A program made the position numbers and the translations under genes. 64,000 bases of DNA from Flavivirga abyssicola (GTDB lineage: Bacteria; Bacteroidota; Bacteroidia; Flavobacteriales; Flavobacteriaceae). Every line of letters starts with the position of its first letter. Positions within the stretch are counted from its first letter, which is position 1. Under the pieces are notes generated by a model. The model was not told the DNA's origin, made no database searches, and saw only the letters and a program-made list of their open reading frames with translations. Positions 63,946 through 64,000 of this stretch are shown here, piece by piece. Location of the stretch: positions 4,017,001 through 4,081,000 of the forward strand of contig NZ_CP141266.1 of the NCBI RefSeq assembly GCF_030540775.2. Reading direction: 5' to 3'.

Positions 63946-64000
63946 ATGAGTAAATTAAAAAACAAAGTCGCCATTATTACTGGCGCAAACAGTGGAATTG
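63946..64000 (+). CDS. Short-chain dehydrogenase, cut by window end
   Basis: Only the first 18 codons are present: MSKLKNKVAIITGANSGI. That is the cofactor-binding start (TGxxxGI) of an SDR. It is the predicted target of the TetR regulator, in the common tetR-SDR arrangement for inducible carbonyl reduction. Confidence 0.8.
   Translation, partial: MSKLKNKVAIITGANSGI

Noticed and set aside
1-64000. CRISPR arrays, tRNA or rRNA genes, insertion-sequence transposases
   Set aside because: No regularly spaced direct repeats with spacers, no cloverleaf or rRNA-like stretches, and no transposase-like proteins were found on reading the window.

Overview
The window comes from a bacterium of the phylum Bacteroidota, most likely a marine member of the Flavobacteriaceae. 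The evidence is low GC content, short A/T-rich gaps, near absence of Shine-Dalgarno sites, promoter elements of the TAnnTTTG type, many lipoproteins, a type IX secretion (T9SS) sorting domain, RHS proteins of the Bacteroidota kind, an ECF sigma/anti-sigma operon and a lipoprotein sulfatase. I saw no rRNA, tRNA, CRISPR array or transposase.

Layout. 1-5.1 kb: the end of a 2-oxoacid dehydrogenase E1 gene, then a sulfite-oxidation group (molybdopterin enzyme, membrane cytochrome c, rhodanese lipoprotein) followed by a sterol-desaturase-like hydroxylase and a 3D-domain lipoprotein. 5.3-14.7 kb: an ExbD-like gene, then an accessory island with two consecutive RHS/YD-repeat proteins, a variable C-terminal domain with a zincin-like motif, an LRR lipoprotein, REP-like hairpins, a broken regulator and two tiny ORFs. 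14.7-22.6 kb: mostly housekeeping (acetyltransferase, aldo/keto reductase, sulfatase, helicase, cold-shock protein, two EamA transporters). 22.8-26.6 kb: one minus-strand operon of sigma factor, anti-sigma, adhesin-like, outer-membrane-like, a 52-aa ORF that is easy to miss, and a GIN-domain lipoprotein. 26.8-33 kb: M23/LysM peptidase, an intradiol-dioxygenase-like protein, an FAD oxidase and an M64-like zinc peptidase with a partner.

33.4-38.6 kb is the first unusual system. A peptide made of 11-residue AEP repeats is followed, after a 13-bp perfect hairpin, by five tightly coupled genes: an adenylate-forming enzyme, a diverged PurC-type ligase, an SDR, a HAD phosphatase and an APH-like kinase. 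38.7-48.9 kb has two lipoproteins (one with a deaminase domain), a detached T9SS sorting domain, and a three-gene block of two membrane proteins plus a very large secreted protein with YWTD-like repeats and a nuclease-like C-terminus. 49.2-51.7 kb is the second unusual system: a Nif11-leader-like peptide, a terminator-like hairpin, a DUF6445-type oxygenase and an HTTM/carboxylase-like membrane protein. Its promoter shares a precisely spaced element with the M64 peptidase gene at 31.4 kb.

51.8-53.0 kb is a damaged mercury-transport operon (arsR, merT, with the MerP domain and a small Cys-rich gene each out of frame). About 0.9 kb of structured, gene-free DNA follows. 53.9-64 kb returns to core genes: a DedA-like protein, DUF3817, a YbdG-type mechanosensitive channel, a T9SS cargo protein, the leuCDAB operon, DUF72, and a TetR regulator with two matching operator-like sites, one over its own promoter and one before an SDR gene cut by the window end.
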